A DNA stretch of 64,000 nt from Dokdonella sp. (GCF_019634845.1 NZ_JAHCAQ010000002.1:62001-126000), one strand, 5' to 3'. Numbered from the stretch's first letter, positions 1 through 7,687 are shown. A program made the numbers and translations. The notes: generated by a model not told the origin, from the letters alone.

Positions 1-660
1 TTTCACCCACAAAGTACTGACCCGGCCCGGCGCATTCCACGCAGATTGCAAGCTGCCAAGATCCGTCCACAGTTCCGATTCCCACAGCCCACCGCGAGCG
101 TTGAATACGCCGCTGACACGCCAAGGGCGTTTGCGGATCAGCACCTGCGCACCGGTGTCGAGCGCGACGAAATCCTGCCCCGCGCCGACCCCAGTGATAA
201 GTTCCCGCAGGCCTGCGTTGAACGACTGGCCATGGATGATCTGTGCGTCATCGCCGACCACCTGCCAGAACAGCGGCGACACGCCGCGCAGGATTACGTC
301 GGCGGGTGTTCCGTCACGCCGACGCAACTTGATGTTAACCACCAACTGTGGGGCCACCAGCGCAGAGCCGTCTGTGGCGTGTGCCACTCCGGGGAGGTTG
401 CCGAGCAAGGTGATTTTTTCCGCATCGTTCATGCCGCCGACGGCTTCGCTGGGTTGATTGCCGGTCATGACCACGGCGATGTCATCCCGGCCCGTGTGCG
501 CCGCCAGTCCGGAAAGCCCCGCTGGGATGGTCAACAATCCGAGCAGGGTCGCGCTGGAAATCAGGAATCCGGCGCCGCTCAGCAAGGCGTGACGCGGTCG
601 GACCACCGTGGCCAGCAGGGCCTGCGCGAGTGCGCCGCGGACTTCACGCAGGCCGCGCAT
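1..660 (-). CDS. FtsX/MacB-like ABC transporter permease, partial (3' end outside window)
   Basis: An open frame of 220 codons runs without a stop from ATG at 660 off the left edge. A short basic N-terminus leads into one hydrophobic helix (about residues 20-45), then a hydrophilic domain of at least 170 residues. This is the first helix plus periplasmic domain layout of FtsX/MacB-type permeases, proteins that couple a cytoplasmic ATPase to work in the periplasm. The ATG lies one base after the TGA of the upstream permease (662-664), so the two are probably translated together as a pair. No ATP-binding domain is fused to it; the ATPase may lie further left. The call rests on architecture and on its neighbour, not on a signature motif. 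GC content looks lower than in the ccm genes. Confidence 0.7.
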   Translation of the reverse strand, partial: MRGLREVRGALAQALLATVVRPRHALLSGAGFLISSATLLGLLTIPAGLSGLAAHTGRDDIAVVMTGNQPSEAVGGMNDAEKITLLGNLPGVAHATDGSALVAPQLVVNIKLRRRDGTPADVILRGVSPLFWQVVGDDAQIIHGQSFNAGLRELITGVGAGQDFVALDTGAQVLIRKRPWRVSGVFNARGGLWESELWTDLGSLQSAWNAPGRVSTLWVK

Positions 661-661
661 C

Positions 662-1822
662 TCAGGCGACCCGCACGTCTACGGGCCGCAGCGCGGCGAT
701 CGTGATCGCCGGAACGATCAGCGCCGCGATCGACACTGCGGCGAGCCAGATCGGCAATCCCAGCCACGTCCACTCGGGGATGGTGAAGTTGCCGAAAAAC
801 AGGCCCATTTCAGCGGGCAGGAGGTGTAGCAACAGCAAGCTGCAAGCAACGCCCAGGCCGGCGCCAGAAATTACGATGAAGAAATTTTCCAACACGAACG
901 CGCGCAATAGAACACCGCGCGAAAACCCCAGGACCTGTACGATCGCCATCTGTGCGCGGCGCTGCGCGATCGCGTGCGCGAGTACGCTGATCAAGACCAG
1001 TCCCGCGCACAGGAACGTCGCCAACATCACATAACCGAGTACGTATTGCGCCTGTCCGTAGCGCGCCAGTGCATTCTGCAGCATGGATTCCGTATTCGTC
1101 TGGATCGGCGGGTCGTCGTGCGCCAACGCTTCCTCGATGCGCGCGGCCACCACGTTGACGTCACCCAGATCGCGCGGGTAAACGATGATTTCCCCGACGC
1201 TATCGTCGCGCCCGGGGACGGCCGCGGCGCGGTTGAAATAATCGTAATGGCCCAAGCTGACGATATTGCCAATCGGATCTTCCTGCTGTGGGAGAACACC
1301 CGCGACATGCATCTCGATCGGTCGGCTGGTAAAGAAATTCCTGGGCGATACGCCCATGCCAGCCCGCCATCCGCAGTCCTTGGCCGCCCGTGCCCCAACC
1401 AGGATCGCCATCGGATCGGCGAGCCACTTCTTTTGCAGCGAATCAAGCTCCTGTGAAGCCGGTGGCCATATGGGAATATTCAGGACTCCCTGCAGCGACC
1501 CGCCAAATGCCTGGATCGATACGGCCGGCGCATTGTCCTTGCAGGTGACGACCAAAACCGTCGAATACACGACACCGTTCACACCCGGTATCGTTTCAAT
1601 GCGCTTCGCGTAACGCAGTGGCAATGGCTGGCCCGAATTGGCGTTGTTGACGGCGAGGGTGACGCGCATGCGGTTACCCGCATCGCGCGTCGGCACAAAC
1701 GGTGCCGCCAGCACGCTCAACGTGATCCAGGCGATGGTGGCCAAGGCGAGGACGAGTACGAGATAGCTCGTTCGGCCTGGCGCGTCGATGATCGCGCGGG
1801 CGGCAAAACGCATGGCGATCAT
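662..1822 (-). CDS. FtsX/MacB-like ABC transporter permease
   Basis: Predicted 386-residue inner-membrane permease. It has an N-terminal helix (about residues 15-40), a long periplasmic domain (about 45-265), and three more helices in the C-terminal third (about 270-295, 315-340, 355-380), the 1+3 topology of FtsX-type ABC permeases. Before the last helices, a stretch with QRRAQMAIVQVLGFSR resembles the cytoplasmic coupling loop of the family. In-frame starts are GTG 1831, ATG 1822 and ATG 1813, none with a good Shine-Dalgarno; 1822 is chosen arbitrarily. It is followed after one base by a second permease and lies about 100 bases downstream of a periplasmic redoxin. The inferred role is export or mobilisation of a periplasmic substrate, plausibly the Cys-rich peptide encoded at 2629-2847. 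Confidence 0.75.
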   Translation of the reverse strand: MIAMRFAARAIIDAPGRTSYLVLVLALATIAWITLSVLAAPFVPTRDAGNRMRVTLAVNNANSGQPLPLRYAKRIETIPGVNGVVYSTVLVVTCKDNAPAVSIQAFGGSLQGVLNIPIWPPASQELDSLQKKWLADPMAILVGARAAKDCGWRAGMGVSPRNFFTSRPIEMHVAGVLPQQEDPIGNIVSLGHYDYFNRAAAVPGRDDSVGEIIVYPRDLGDVNVVAARIEEALAHDDPPIQTNTESMLQNALARYGQAQYVLGYVMLATFLCAGLVLISVLAHAIAQRRAQMAIVQVLGFSRGVLLRAFVLENFFIVISGAGLGVACSLLLLHLLPAEMGLFFGNFTIPEWTWLGLPIWLAAVSIAALIVPAITIAALRPVDVRVA

Positions 1823-1892
1823 GGCGCGCACAGGTCACGAAAGCGTATCGGGAGGCTGTACACGGGCAATTGAAGGTTGTTCGAGTGGGTCG

Positions 1893-1910
1893 AAGCTCAT
1901 CCCTGAGCTT
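1893..1910. repeat. Short perfect inverted repeat between redoxin and permease genes
   Basis: AAGCTCA-TCCC-TGAGCTT forms a 7-bp perfect stem with a 4-base loop in the roughly 105-base gap between the redoxin stop and the permease start. There is no T-run on the minus strand, so it is not a typical intrinsic terminator. It resembles small REP-like palindromes or an mRNA-stabilising hairpin inside the operon. Confidence 0.4.
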
Positions 1911-1928
1911 GCAAAGCCGTGCTGTGCC

Positions 1929-2516
1929 CTATTGCGCGGACGCCGCCTTCGGGAAGGCGAGCGCTGCGGTGATGGCGTCCTCGCGGTCGTTGTACAGGCC
2001 GCTGTGCGTGCCGACCAAGGTCAGATCCTTGTCGAAGAAATACACGGCTGGCACGGTCGTTCCGCCGATCAGGGTGTCCATCAGCATGCTCGGCGTGTGC
2101 AATACCTGCACGCCATCCGGGTAGCTCGCGCCGGCGACATCGGGGTTGTTGGAACCGAGCGTCAGTACCGCGATTTGCACTCCATGGGTTTTCATGTACT
2201 CCTTGCCGTGGGCCTTCAAGTAATCGGTCAGCGCACTGCAGGGAGGGCAACCGTCCAAGGTCTTGACGACGACGGCCGGTCCGTGCAGAAGCGTGCGCAG
2301 TTCAACGCTCTTGCCGGCACTGTCCTTCACCTCAATATTCGCTGGAAGTGCTTTGCCGATGTTCGGGCCGGGCGCTTCTTCCTGGTTTTGAATGAATTGC
2401 GCCAACCCCTTGTCGGAGCCCTTCGCGGCGTCGGCTGCCTGCAATCCGAGCGGCAAGAGAAGCAGTAACAGCGCCGGCCATAATGCAAGCGTACCTATCG
2501 ATGCTTGAGCCTTCAT
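1929..2516 (-). CDS. Periplasmic thioredoxin-fold redoxin (MauD/TlpA-like), CPPC active site
   Basis: 195 residues. A hydrophobic signal peptide (about 1-27) is followed by a redoxin domain with the redox motif GCPPC (Cys90, Cys93) after a beta strand, and a likely cis-proline in TVPAVYFFD (Pro156). This is the layout of exported TlpA/MauD-type thiol oxidoreductases, which make, break or isomerise disulfides in the periplasm. Of several in-frame starts (TTG 2531, ATG 2522, ATG 2516), ATG 2516 is chosen because AAGGGA sits six bases upstream. It lies downstream of a 72-residue peptide with four cysteines and upstream of two ABC permeases, so the peptide is its most obvious substrate. Oxidase versus reductase activity cannot be told from sequence. 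Confidence 0.8.
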   Translation of the reverse strand: MKAQASIGTLALWPALLLLLLPLGLQAADAAKGSDKGLAQFIQNQEEAPGPNIGKALPANIEVKDSAGKSVELRTLLHGPAVVVKTLDGCPPCSALTDYLKAHGKEYMKTHGVQIAVLTLGSNNPDVAGASYPDGVQVLHTPSMLMDTLIGGTTVPAVYFFDKDLTLVGTHSGLYNDREDAITAALAFPKAASAQ

Positions 2517-2535
2517 GTTCATTCCCTTCAACAGG

Positions 2536-2578
2536 GACCCCGCCGCGCGTGGTCTGCATGAAGATACGCGGCGGGGTC
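2536..2578 (-). promoter_or_regulatory. Intercistronic hairpin between peptide and redoxin genes
   Basis: GACCCCGCCGCG at 2536-2547 is the exact reverse complement of 2567-2578, giving a 12-bp GC-rich stem with a 19-base loop. It lies 50 bases after the peptide stop and 19 bases before the redoxin start. There is no U-run, so it is more likely a partial terminator or 3' mRNA protector. Such an element would give more peptide transcript than redoxin/permease transcript, as hairpins do behind bacteriocin structural genes. Confidence 0.6.
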
Positions 2579-2628
2579 AAGTCATGACATTCGCAAGGTT
2601 CAGATGAACTCCTGCTGCCTTGGCACTA

Positions 2629-2847
2629 TTAAAACGGCAAGGTACAAGTGATTTCGCAGTGCCAACCTTGAGACTGGCTCCAGCCGCAGGTGGTAGTGCA
2701 ACCTTGAATCGTCGCGCCCGGATTGATGGCGACCCTGCTGGCCATCGCCGATGTCGCCAGCATCGTACCGCCGAATGCGCAGGCTCCCAAGATCATGCTC
2801 AGTGTCAGCGCCCTCGGCGTGAGGGAAGAAGTAGATACGATCTTCAT
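2629..2847 (-). CDS. Small secreted peptide with four cysteines (C-x3-C-x9-C-x3-C)
   Basis: 72 residues. Residues 1-36 look like a Sec signal peptide: Lys near the N-terminus, a hydrophobic stretch, then AMA before Ser37. The predicted mature part is about 36 residues and carries Cys50, Cys54, Cys64 and Cys68 in a symmetric C-x3-C-x9-C-x3-C pattern, with Thr after the first Cys and a final TLPF. ATG 2847 is chosen because AAGGAG lies six bases upstream; the longer reading from 2880 would begin at the edge of the promoter. I do not recognise the family. The downstream hairpin, CPPC redoxin and MacB-like permeases suggest a disulfide-bonded exported peptide (bacteriocin, toxin or signal). No lanthionine, radical-SAM or leader-protease gene is visible. 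Confidence 0.7.
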   Translation of the reverse strand: MKIVSTSSLTPRALTLSMILGACAFGGTMLATSAMASRVAINPGATIQGCTTTCGWSQSQGWHCEITCTLPF

Positions 2848-2853
2848 GATGAT

Positions 2854-2859
2854 CTCCTT
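2854..2859 (-). promoter_or_regulatory. Strong Shine-Dalgarno deciding the peptide start
   Basis: AAGGAG lies six bases before ATG 2847. It is a near-perfect ribosome binding site in a window where most genes have weak or no recognisable Shine-Dalgarno, suggesting high translation of the peptide. Confidence 0.75.
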
Positions 2860-2882
2860 ACTTGTGTTCCCCTGTAACATTG

Positions 2883-2912
2883 TTCATACCCCCCCCTTCT
2901 CTTTCTTGTCAA
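2883..2912 (-). promoter_or_regulatory. Sigma70-type promoter with G8 tract in the spacer
   Basis: On the minus strand, TTGACA (2912-2907, perfect -35) and TATGAA (2888-2883) are separated by 18 bases, the last eight of which are all G (plus-strand C run 2889-2896). A start site near 2876 would give a leader of about 30 bases. A homopolymer inside a promoter spacer can change length by slippage and so switch promoter strength. Confidence 0.65.
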
Positions 2913-3153
2913 GAACGAAAGGCTCGTCTGGCCGCTGCGCATCACCTGCTCGCCGCCGAGCGCCCAAGAGTCCGGGGCGTCGAGCATGTGAGAAAACCGG
3001 AGTCAGAGTCCGACCTTCCGCCACGTTGTGCTGAAGAAACTCAATGGGTTGCGACACGATCGAGTGGATGAAAGTTCGCGCATGGCGCACGCTTCGGGTC
3101 GACAAAACCAGAAGAAGAGTGACGCCCATGCGTGCCGTGCGAGGATTGCAGAC
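2913..3153. other. Non-coding stretch between the peptide promoter and the transposase remnant
   Basis: No convincing gene. Short frames exist on both strands but lack start signals and recognisable protein features. On the minus strand it follows the point where transposase similarity stops, and is probably further decayed insertion-sequence or flanking DNA. Confidence 0.4.
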
Positions 3154-3345
3154 GCTCTTGAGCACCCGGAAGCCGCGCTCGATGTCAGCGAGGCCTTGTA
3201 GCGCGAGACGACTACTGCGGGCGCGACCGTGGTGTTGGTGATCAGGAGCAGCTTGCCGTCGAGCCGTTCGGCCTGCGCCAGCGACGCCTCGTCGCGCGAG
3301 AAGCTCAAGAGGTCGGCATGCGGCTCGGCCTTGAGGATGCTACCC
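3154..3345 (-). pseudogene. Remnant of an IS4-family (DDE) transposase, frameshifted and truncated
   Basis: On the minus strand, a frame reading SFSRDEASLAQAERLDGKLL (from about 3308) continues to VVSRYKA near 3200. One base of frame change then gives LADIERGFRVLKS (ending at 3154). These are the hallmark segments around the last catalytic Glu of IS4/IS1634-type transposases, in the right order and spacing. Similarity stops abruptly at 3154, no start codon or upstream two thirds of the protein is present, and no terminal inverted repeats were found. It is a dead fragment marking a past insertion just upstream of ccmF. Confidence 0.75.
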
Positions 3346-3397
3346 CCTCCGCGGCCAGGTCGAGTAAGCTGACACGTCCCGTTGGCGTGGTGTGTGC

Positions 3398-5380
3398 ATG
3401 CTTCCCGAACTAGGCCAATTCGCGCTGATCCTCGCGCTCATCCTTGCCGTCCTGCAATGCGTGCTGCCGCTGGTCGGCGCCCAGCGCGGCAACGCCGCCC
3501 TGATCGCGGTGGCGCGCCCGGCGGTCGCGGGCCAGGCGGTGTTCGTCACCGCCGCCTTCGCGCTGCTGACCTGGGCGTTCCTCAGCCAGGACTTCTCGGT
3601 CGCCTACGTGGCGCAGAACTCCAACTCGATGCTGCCGTGGTTCTACCGCTTTTCGGGCGTGTGGGGCGCCCACGAAGGTTCGATGCTGCTGTGGGTTCTC
3701 ATTCTCGCGCTGTGGAGCGCGGCGGTCGCCGCGTTCAGCCACAAGCTGCCCGCCGACTTCATCGCGCGCGTGCTCGGCGTGCTCGGCTTCATCAGCGCCG
3801 GGTTCCTGCTGTTCACGCTGGTGACGTCGAACCCGTTCGCCCGCGTACTGCCGGCGCCGGTCGATGGCATCGACCTCAACCCGATGCTGCAGGACCCCGG
3901 CATGATCATGCATCCGCCGATGCTGTACATGGGTTACGTCGGGTTTTCGGTCGCATTTTCCTTCGCCATCGCCGCGCTGCTCGGCGGCCACCTCGACGTC
4001 GCCTGGGTACGCTGGTCGCGGCCGTGGACCAATGTCGCCTGGGCCTTTCTCACGCTCGGCATCGCGATCGGCTCGTGGTGGGCCTACTACACGCTCGGCT
4101 GGGGCGGCTGGTGGTTCTGGGATCCGGTCGAGAACGCCTCGTTCATGCCGTGGCTGGTCGGCACCGCGCTGATCCACTCGCAGGCCGTGACCGAGAAACG
4201 CGGCTCGTTCCGCGCCTGGACCTTGCTGCTGGCGATCTTCGCCTTCTCGCTGTCGCTGCTGGGTACCTTCCTCGTGCGCTCGGGCGTGCTCACCAGCGTG
4301 CATGCGTTCGCCACCGATCCCAAGCGCGGCATCTTCATCCTTGCCTTCCTCACGGTCGTCGTCGGCGGCTCGTTGCTGATCTATGCGCTGCGCGCACCCA
4401 AGGTTGCCGGCGGAGAACCATTCGCGGCGGCCTCGCGCGAAACCGCGCTGCTCATCAACAACCTGCTGTTCGGCTGCGCCGCGGCAATGGTGCTGCTCGG
4501 CACGCTGTTCCCGATCATCGGCGATGCACTGTCGCTGGGGCGGGTATCGGTCGGGCCGCCCTACTTCGCTTTCATGTTCATCCTGCTCATGCTGCCGATC
4601 GTGCTGCTGCTGCCGTTCGGCCCGTTCCTGCACTGGCGCAGCGCCGATCTCGGCAAGGCGGCGCGCGCGCTGCTGCCCGCATTCGTACTCGCCATGGTCG
4701 CGACCGCCGCGGCCTGGCTGCTGGTGGCGAACCTGCCGTGGAAGGCGCTGGCCGGTACGGCGGGCTCGCTGTGGATCGGCCTTGGCATCGTGCTCTACGC
4801 GCTGTCGCGCTGGCGCAATGCGCCGGCCGGGCGCCGCTACACACCCGAGATGGTCGGCATGATCTGCGCGCACCTCGGCGTGGCGCTGTTCGTGGCTGGC
4901 GTGCTCGTGGTCGAGTCGACCAGCATCGAGCGTGACGTGCGCATGGTACCCGGCAAGAGCGTGGAGATCGGTGCGCTGAGGTTCCAGTTCGACGGAGTGC
5001 ATGACACGCGCGGCCCCAATTTCAGCGCGCAGCAGGGCACGATCCAGGTCTTCGAGCAGGAGCGCCTCATCGCCACGCTGTCGCCGCAGAAGCGCCAGTA
5101 CCTGCGCAACTCGCAGATCCAGACCGAGGCCGCGCTCAAGCCGGGCCTCGTGCACGACCTCTACGTTGCGCTCGGCGAACCGGTCGGCACGGACGGCGCC
5201 TGGGCGGTGCGCATCTACGTCAAACCATTCGTGCGCTGGATCTGGCTCGGTGCACTGCTGATGATGCTGGGCGGATTCATCGCCGCGAGCGACAAGCGCT
5301 TCCGCGTCCACTCGACCAGCCGCAAGCAGGCCGCAGCAGCCACCGCAGCGCCATTGCCTGCCCAGGGTTCCCACGCATGA
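3398..5380 (+). CDS. ccmF: Cytochrome c-type biogenesis protein CcmF (haem lyase subunit)
   Basis: 660 residues, a polytopic inner-membrane protein of System I cytochrome c maturation that, with CcmG/H/I, ligates haem from CcmE to apocytochrome c. The WWD haem-handling motif is seen as WGGWWFWDPVENASF at about residues 232-246, flanked by many helices, and a large periplasmic loop precedes the last helix (about residues 510-620). ATG 3398 gives MLPELGQF, matching the family N-terminus; GTG 3392 is the alternative. The stop overlaps the start of ccmG (ATGA). Normally ccmA-E lie directly upstream; here there is only a transposase remnant, so haem delivery genes must be elsewhere. Confidence 0.96.
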   Translation: MLPELGQFALILALILAVLQCVLPLVGAQRGNAALIAVARPAVAGQAVFVTAAFALLTWAFLSQDFSVAYVAQNSNSMLPWFYRFSGVWGAHEGSMLLWVLILALWSAAVAAFSHKLPADFIARVLGVLGFISAGFLLFTLVTSNPFARVLPAPVDGIDLNPMLQDPGMIMHPPMLYMGYVGFSVAFSFAIAALLGGHLDVAWVRWSRPWTNVAWAFLTLGIAIGSWWAYYTLGWGGWWFWDPVENASFMPWLVGTALIHSQAVTEKRGSFRAWTLLLAIFAFSLSLLGTFLVRSGVLTSVHAFATDPKRGIFILAFLTVVVGGSLLIYALRAPKVAGGEPFAAASRETALLINNLLFGCAAAMVLLGTLFPIIGDALSLGRVSVGPPYFAFMFILLMLPIVLLLPFGPFLHWRSADLGKAARALLPAFVLAMVATAAAWLLVANLPWKALAGTAGSLWIGLGIVLYALSRWRNAPAGRRYTPEMVGMICAHLGVALFVAGVLVVESTSIERDVRMVPGKSVEIGALRFQFDGVHDTRGPNFSAQQGTIQVFEQERLIATLSPQKRQYLRNSQIQTEAALKPGLVHDLYVALGEPVGTDGAWAVRIYVKPFVRWIWLGALLMMLGGFIAASDKRFRVHSTSRKQAAAATAAPLPAQGSHA

Positions 5381-5922
5381 ACGCACGTGTGTTGCCGCTG
5401 CTCGGCTTTGGCCTGCTGGTGGTACTGCTCGGTTTCGGCATCTGGTGGAGCAGCACGCACGACCTGCGCGAAGTGCCGTCGCCGCTGATCGACAAGCCGG
5501 CGCCGACGTTCACGCTGCCGGAACTGGACGACCCCTCGAAAATGCTCGGCAGCCGCGATCTCGCCGGTCAGCCCTACCTGCTCAACGTGTTCGCAAGCTG
5601 GTGCTTCGCCTGTCGCGACGAGCATCCGATCCTCATGCGCGAGGGCAAGCGCCTCGGCATCAGGCTGGTCGGCTTCAATTACAAGGACGAGCCGGGCGAC
5701 GCCAAGCGCTGGCTCGCGCAGTACGGCAATCCCTACGACGTCGTGATCGCCGACCTGCCGGGCAAGGTGGCGATCGACTTCGGCGTCACCGGCGCGCCCG
5801 AGTCGTTCCTCGTCGACGGCAAGGGCATCATTCGCTTCAAGTACATCAGTCCGATCACGCCCGAGGTGATCGAGCGGGAGCTGTTGCCGCGCATCGCGGC
5901 GATGAAGGAGGCGGCGCGATGA
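5377..5922 (+). CDS. ccmG: Thiol:disulfide interchange protein DsbE/CcmG
   Basis: 181 residues. An N-terminal membrane anchor (about 5-25) is followed by a periplasmic thioredoxin domain with active site WCFAC (about residues 79-83) and the cis-Pro loop GAPESFLVD (about 146-154). It reduces the haem-binding cysteines of apocytochrome c, directly or through CcmH. The dipeptide between the cysteines is Phe-Ala; E. coli has Pro-Thr. Translationally coupled on both sides by ATGA overlaps with ccmF and ccmH. Confidence 0.95.
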   Translation: MNARVLPLLGFGLLVVLLGFGIWWSSTHDLREVPSPLIDKPAPTFTLPELDDPSKMLGSRDLAGQPYLLNVFASWCFACRDEHPILMREGKRLGIRLVGFNYKDEPGDAKRWLAQYGNPYDVVIADLPGKVAIDFGVTGAPESFLVDGKGIIRFKYISPITPEVIERELLPRIAAMKEAAR

Positions 5923-6428
5923 CCGCCGCGCTCGACATCGCGCGGCAGGCCGACGCCACGTCGGCGGCACGGCCCTCGCGCCGGCACCGGTCGTGGCTCG
6001 CGCACGTCCTGCTTGCGCTGTGCCTGACCATCGCCACGCTGGCCGTCGCCGCGGTCGATCCGCTGCCATTCGCCGACCATGCGCAGGAAGTGCGCTTCCA
6101 GAATCTCGCCAAGCAGTTGCGCTGCCTCGTGTGCCAGAACGAGAGTCTGCAGGATTCCTCGGCCCCGCTTGCCGCCGACCTGCGCCGTGAAGTGTTCATG
6201 CAGATGCAGGCCGGCAAGAGCGATGAGCAGATCAAGGCCTGGCTCACCGAGCGCTACAGCGATTTCGTGCTGTACGATCCGCCGCTGCGCACGGGCACGT
6301 CGCTGTTGTGGTTCGGCCCTGCCCTCATCGTGATCATCGGTGGCGCGATCGTGTTCGCCACCGTGCGCAAGCGCAGCCTGGCCCATCGGGCCGACCACCC
6401 ACCACCGCCTGCCGAGGACGACTGGTAA
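5919..6428 (+). CDS. ccmH: Cytochrome c-type biogenesis protein CcmH
   Basis: 169 residues. An N-terminal signal/anchor helix (about 28-47) is followed by a periplasmic domain with the redox motif LRCLVCQ (about residues 66-72) and a second helix (about 126-146), the short CcmH form whose partner CcmI is separate. It binds apocytochrome c thiols and hands them to CcmF. ATG 5919 overlaps the ccmG stop; its own stop overlaps the ccmI start as TAATG. The N-terminal extension before the first helix is about 27 residues and rich in Arg. Confidence 0.95.
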   Translation: MTAALDIARQADATSAARPSRRHRSWLAHVLLALCLTIATLAVAAVDPLPFADHAQEVRFQNLAKQLRCLVCQNESLQDSSAPLAADLRREVFMQMQAGKSDEQIKAWLTERYSDFVLYDPPLRTGTSLLWFGPALIVIIGGAIVFATVRKRSLAHRADHPPPPAEDDW

Positions 6429-7654
6429 TGCCTTTGTTGTTTGTCGCCTGCGCCGTCGCCATGACCCTGGCGGCGCTCGCCTTCGTGCTGCTGCCGCTCA
6501 CCCGCCGCCGTTCCGCTGGCGGCGACGAACGTCTGCGCGCACTCGATGCGGTGCGTGCGGCCGGTGTGCTCGATGGCGAGGAATACGCGCGCAAACGCGC
6601 CGCACTGCCCCCCGCGCCGGCAGCCTCGCCAGCGGCGCGCGGTGCGCCGCTGGCCTTGATCCTGGGCGTGGCCCTGTTGGTGCCGGCCACGAGTGTCGTG
6701 CTCTACCGCTGGGTCGGCACGCCGGCCGCGCTCGTGCCGCAGGCGCCGCGCGCTGTCGGCAGCGCTGCCGGCAGCGCGGGCGAGCACGCCAGCGCCGCCG
6801 ACATGCAACAGGCCGTGGCCGCGCTGGCCGCGCGCCTCAAGCAGGAACCGGGCGATGTCGAAGGCTGGGCCCTGCTCGGCCGTGCCTACGCCACGATGGG
6901 CGATGCGGCGGCTGCGGTCGACGCCTGGCGCCACGCCCACGACCTCGCACCGACCGATACCACGCTCAGCGTGGAACTTGCCCAGGCGCTGGCGCTGGCC
7001 GCGCCCGATCATCGCCTCGCCGGCGAAGCGCGCCAGTTGCTCGAAGCGGTTGCCGGCATCGAACCCAACAATCAACGCGCACTGTGGCTGCTCGGCATCA
7101 GCGACTACCAGGACGGCCATTTCGCCGCGGCGGTGGCGCGTTGGAACACGCTGCTGCCGCTGGTCAAGGACAACGCCAACGTGGCCGACGCGGTGCGCGC
7201 GCAGATCGCCCAGGCGCAGGCCCAACTCGATGGCAAACCGGCACCGGCGCCCGCTCGGGCACCCGCCGGCGCGTCGGCGGCCACTGCAGCTGCGGCTGCC
7301 GCCCCGCCCGTTGCCCTGACCGTCGAGGTGCGCGTCGATCCGAAGCTCGCCGCGCGGGTCGATGGCAATGCCACGTTGTTCGTGTTCGCCCGCGCCGCCA
7401 ATGGCCCGCCGATGCCGCTGGCCATCGCGCGCCTCAAGGCAGCGGACCTGCCCACCACGGTCAAGCTCGACGACAGCATGGGCATGCTGCCATCGCTCAA
7501 ACTCTCCGACGTCCCCGAGATCATCGTCGGCGCGCGCATCTCGCGCTCGGGCCAGGCCACGCCGCAGAGTGGCGACCTGCAGGCGTCGACGGCGCCGCTC
7601 GACGTGCACCGCAGCGAACCGATCCGGCTCACGATCGACAGCGTGGTGCCCTGA
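6428..7654 (+). CDS. ccmI: Cytochrome c-type biogenesis protein CcmI (TPR apocytochrome chaperone)
   Basis: 408 residues. Two N-terminal membrane helices (about 1-22 and 72-95) flank a short cytoplasmic loop. A TPR region (about residues 120-260, e.g. EGWALLGRAYATMGDAAAAV) binds the C-terminus of apocytochrome c. After an Ala/Pro linker, a C-terminal beta-rich domain covers about 290-408. It starts within the ccmH stop (TAATG), so ccmFGHI is one translational unit. The gene ends in the left arm of a dyad shared with the convergent acyltransferase gene. Confidence 0.93.
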   Translation: MPLLFVACAVAMTLAALAFVLLPLTRRRSAGGDERLRALDAVRAAGVLDGEEYARKRAALPPAPAASPAARGAPLALILGVALLVPATSVVLYRWVGTPAALVPQAPRAVGSAAGSAGEHASAADMQQAVAALAARLKQEPGDVEGWALLGRAYATMGDAAAAVDAWRHAHDLAPTDTTLSVELAQALALAAPDHRLAGEARQLLEAVAGIEPNNQRALWLLGISDYQDGHFAAAVARWNTLLPLVKDNANVADAVRAQIAQAQAQLDGKPAPAPARAPAGASAATAAAAAAPPVALTVEVRVDPKLAARVDGNATLFVFARAANGPPMPLAIARLKAADLPTTVKLDDSMGMLPSLKLSDVPEIIVGARISRSGQATPQSGDLQASTAPLDVHRSEPIRLTIDSVVP

Positions 7655-7687
7655 GCGGACCGCCACGTGGCGCCCTGCCCGCTCAGG
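7650..7687. terminator. Bidirectional terminator-like dyad holding both stop codons (ccmI / plsC-like)
   Basis: CCTGAGCGG (7650-7658) pairs perfectly with CCGCTCAGG (7679-7687). The TGA of ccmI lies in the left arm and the stop of the convergent acyltransferase in the right arm. A second palindrome, GCCACGTGGC, lies in the loop. There is no U-tract on either side. Confidence 0.5.

Noticed and set aside
1893-1910. Inverted repeat as terminator separating the permeases from the peptide operon
   Set aside because: Stem is only 7 bp and no U-run follows; co-transcription remains more likely, though not certain.
2848-2880. Longer peptide start at 2880 adding 11 residues
   Set aside because: No Shine-Dalgarno, and it lies within a few bases of the -10 box; ATG 2847 has a near-perfect ribosome site.
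3410-5386. Antisense frame of 658 codons over ccmF
   Set aside because: Low-complexity Arg/Gln/Glu composition from reading the complement of a membrane protein; ccmF is unmistakable.
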